Positions 5,030-5,704 of a stretch of DNA of 5,704 nucleotides are shown here, piece by piece. The position numbers were made by a program, and so were the translations under genes. Numbering within the stretch: the stretch's first letter is position 1; each line of letters opens with the position of its first letter. The DNA is from JBBRGG01 sp038240875. GTDB lineage: Bacteria; Planctomycetota; Phycisphaerae; Phycisphaerales; UBA1924. The stretch covers positions 1-5,704 of the forward strand of contig JBBRGG010000220.1 in assembly GCA_038240875.1 (NCBI GenBank), read 5' to 3'. The notes under the pieces were generated by a model that was not told the DNA's origin, ran no database searches, and saw only the letters and a program-made list of their open reading frames with translations.

Positions 5030-5659
5030 ATGAGCGAGCAATCGCCGACGGACAATCTTGGTGACCTTTCAACAAAGCGGGTATTCACCACGGGTGAAGC
5101 TGCGGCGATTTGCAAGGTGAGCCAGCAAACGATAATCCGGTGCTTTGACGCTGGAAGGCTGATTGGCTTCCGCGTACCTGGGAGCAAGTTTCGGCGGATC
5201 CCGCGTGATGAACTGTTGCGGTTCATGCGGTCCAACAGCATCCCGACGGATGTGATGGAAGGGATCAAACGACGTGTGCTTGTGGTGGATGATGATGAGG
5301 CAATCCTTGAAATGTTCAAGGAAGTCTTTGAGCGTGATACGCGGTTTGAAGTCAAGACGGCTTCGACGGGGTATGACGCGGGGCTCGCGACAGAGCTGTT
5401 CAAGCCACATTTGATCGTGCTGGATTACATGCTGCCTGATATCAACGGCAACATGGTGTGTAAGCGGCTGCGCGCGGATCAGCGGTATAACGACTGCAAG
5501 ATTTTGTGCGTCAGTGGTGTGGTGAATCAGGCGGAGATTCAGGGATTGCTGGATGCGGGCGCGAATGATTTTTTGAAGAAGCCGTTTGATCTTGGGACGC
5601 TGATGCAGCGTGTGGAGACGTTGCTCGAGATGAATGCGGCAGAAGGACAGAGAGCCTGA
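5030..5659 (+). CDS. Response regulator with N-terminal excisionase/MerR-like HTH and C-terminal receiver domain
   Basis: A 209-residue cytoplasmic regulator. Residues about 18-68 (VFTTGEAAAICKVSQQTIIR onward, with a GSKFRRIPRDELLRFM end) match the winged HTH of the excisionase/BldC/MerR type, expected to bind DNA. Residues about 81-203 are a complete receiver domain. It has an acidic pair D87/D88 in VVDDDE, phospho-acceptor D132 in VLDYMLPD, switch residue S162 in CVSGV and K184 in KKPFD. The spacings 45, 30 and 52 equal those of CheY D12, T87 and K109 relative to D57. It should thus be phosphorylatable by a histidine kinase, but none is encoded here. The domain order is the reverse of typical response regulators. 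ATG 5030 is chosen because GAGG (5018-5021) stands eight bases upstream. The GTG at 5012 has a GAGG only one base away. It appears to be transcribed alone after a long structured leader. Confidence 0.88.
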   Translation: MSEQSPTDNLGDLSTKRVFTTGEAAAICKVSQQTIIRCFDAGRLIGFRVPGSKFRRIPRDELLRFMRSNSIPTDVMEGIKRRVLVVDDDEAILEMFKEVFERDTRFEVKTASTGYDAGLATELFKPHLIVLDYMLPDINGNMVCKRLRADQRYNDCKILCVSGVVNQAEIQGLLDAGANDFLKKPFDLGTLMQRVETLLEMNAAEGQRA

Positions 5660-5704
5660 AGTAATACGTTGGGTTATTCAAGAAGACAGAAGGCAAATAT
5701 AGCA

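Noticed and set aside
4471..5403. Long minus-strand open frame (310 codons) covering the leader and parts of tsaB and the regulator
   Set aside because: It spans two real genes on the other strand and the structured leader. The translation is rich in S, R, P and T with no domain, which is typical of a GC-rich antisense frame.
5660..5704. Weak inverted repeat AATA...TATT after the regulator stop
   Set aside because: Only four pairs with an eight-base loop and no T-run, too weak to call a terminator.

Overview
The window carries six convincing protein genes in two groups with opposite orientation. The base composition is moderately GC-rich, and the encoded proteins fit a Gram-negative bacterium with lipid A biosynthesis (LpxD), a periplasmic outer-membrane-protein chaperone (OmpH/Skp) and respiratory complex I (NuoE). 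A response regulator with its excisionase-like helix-turn-helix in front of the receiver domain, extended versions of conserved enzymes, and nuoE paired with an unknown membrane protein all recall Planctomycetota, perhaps a Phycisphaerae-like lineage. That placement is an inference from gene content and style, not from a marker gene.

Region by region: bases 1-315 hold no credible gene but contain two copies of a short hairpin repeat and a perfect 13-base direct repeat at 15-base spacing. On the minus strand, a single-span membrane protein of unknown function (896-1354, with possible longer starts up to 1423) is followed 10 bases later by nuoE (316-885). The pair is probably driven by a TTGACA-type promoter at 1447-1474. 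Divergently on the plus strand come ompH/skp (1562-2269, excellent Shine-Dalgarno), then after 138 bases lpxD (2408-3778) and tsaB (3775-4656). The last two overlap by four bases (GTGA), so they are probably translationally coupled. A 373-base untranslated stretch follows (4657-5029). It contains a perfect TATAAT hexamer, several hairpins, a possible 13-codon leader ORF and a small palindrome. The window ends with a response regulator gene (5030-5659) and 45 featureless bases.

Functionally, OmpH and LpxD both serve outer-membrane construction and are commonly found close together. TsaB belongs to the universal t6A tRNA-modification machinery and is probably here as an operon passenger. NuoE is the 2Fe-2S subunit of the NADH-oxidising arm of complex I, but no nuoF lies next to it in this window. 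The response regulator resembles a one-protein output module whose target is unknown. The least ordinary parts are the recurring CCTCTCTACG hairpin element, the structured leader of the regulator, and the unresolved N-terminus of LpxD. No CRISPR array, tRNA, rRNA, transposase or other mobile gene is visible.
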